Made by a program: the position numbers and the translations under genes. Source: an uncultured Clostridia bacterium (GTDB lineage Bacteria; Bacillota; Clostridia; Monoglobales; Monoglobaceae). Taken from it: 64,000 bases of DNA. The stretch lies in assembly GCA_934454115.1 (NCBI GenBank), contig CAKSFQ010000011.1:1-64000 (forward strand), written 5' to 3'. Below, one piece after another: positions 63,663 through 64,000 of this stretch (position 1 is its first letter; each line of letters begins with the position of its first letter). The notes under the pieces are model-generated. The model worked only from the letters and a program-made list of their open reading frames with translations. It made no database searches and was not told the DNA's origin.

Positions 63663-64000
63663 ATGAAAACAATAAAAGTAGTGGCGGCGGTCATCTGCGA
63701 TTCTTTAGAAAATACAACTAAGATTTTTGCTACTGCCAGAGGGTATGGTGAATTCAAGGGGCAATGGGAATTCCCCGGAGGAAAGCTTGAAGCCGGAGAA
63801 ACATCGCAGCAAGCTCTAATAAGAGAAATTCAAGAGGAACTTGCTGTAAAAATCGAAGTTGGTGAATTGATTGATACCATTGAGTATGATTACCCAACTT
63901 TCCATTTAAGTATGGATTGCTTCTTGTGTGTTGTGGTAGATGGAGAAATCATTCTCAAGGAAGCAGAAGCTGCAAAATGGCTTGATAAATACGAATTGTA
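63663..64000 (+). CDS. Nudix hydrolase, MutT-like (3' end outside window)
   Basis: The frame from ATG 63663 (AGAGGAA upstream) is open to the right edge, 112 codons seen. It contains the Nudix box as GGKLEAGETSQQALIREIQE followed by EL, matching GX5EX7REUXEEXGU except for an Ala where the final Gly is usual. The GQWEFPGGKLE context is typical of 8-oxo-dGTP or (d)CTP pyrophosphohydrolases. It may belong to the defence-like block or to the next chromosomal segment. Confidence 0.85.
   Translation, partial: MKTIKVVAAVICDSLENTTKIFATARGYGEFKGQWEFPGGKLEAGETSQQALIREIQEELAVKIEVGELIDTIEYDYPTFHLSMDCFLCVVVDGEIILKEAEAAKWLDKYEL

Overview
The window looks like a chromosomal segment of a spore-forming anaerobe of the Bacillota, class Clostridia. 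The support is a SpoIID gene, the SCIFF peptide with its radical SAM maturase beside yajC and secDF, a meso-diaminopimelate dehydrogenase, RNase J, the cdaA-cdaR-glmM cluster, strong AGGAGG ribosome binding sites and promoters of the TTGACA-17-TATAAT type. I cannot name the species. The core is moderately GC-rich. The two ends (about 1.2-7.7 kb and 58.6-64 kb) are clearly more AT-rich and look like accessory DNA.

Positions 1-8070 hold the 3' end of an Rhs/YD-repeat toxin locus followed by a row of displaced C-terminal tips. Each tip is preceded by a copy of the Rhs core and followed by its own membrane-anchored immunity-like gene. Two tips carry a GHSKGG serine-hydrolase motif and share one immunity family. 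Two others look like permuted papain-fold enzymes and share a second, small membrane immunity family. One immunity-like gene has no toxin. The array ends in a cluster of hairpins and a decayed Rhs piece.

Positions 8.1-17.8 kb hold a LytTR regulator with a doubtful receiver domain, a DUF1385 protein, PrmC, a large SLH-domain surface protein, and a MarR-controlled MacA/MacB-like exporter. Positions 17.9-24.3 kb are the yajC / TIGR04086 / scfA / scfB / HD-domain / secD / secF neighbourhood, which joins Sec export to SCIFF ribosomal peptide maturation. Positions 24.3-28.3 kb hold an isocitrate dehydrogenase-aconitase operon and ung on the minus strand.

Positions 28.3-47.9 kb are housekeeping genes: RNase J behind a long leader, enolase, Ddh, a parE-parC pair, a cytidylate kinase-like protein, spoIID, rpsF-ssb-rpsR, a Dabb protein, proS, and cdaA-cdaR-FAD protein-glmM. 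Positions 48-54.2 kb contain a large XRE regulator, two BspA-type leucine-rich-repeat surface proteins (one also with SLH domains) and a tiny lipoprotein. recD2, recR and rlmD follow.

From 58.6 kb to the right edge lies an AT-rich block that resembles a defence island: an HNH endonuclease, a frameshifted PD-(D/E)XK-like nuclease, two overlapping DUF262 (GmrSD-type) genes and a truncated Nudix hydrolase. The two most interesting stretches are the Rhs tip array and this right-hand block.
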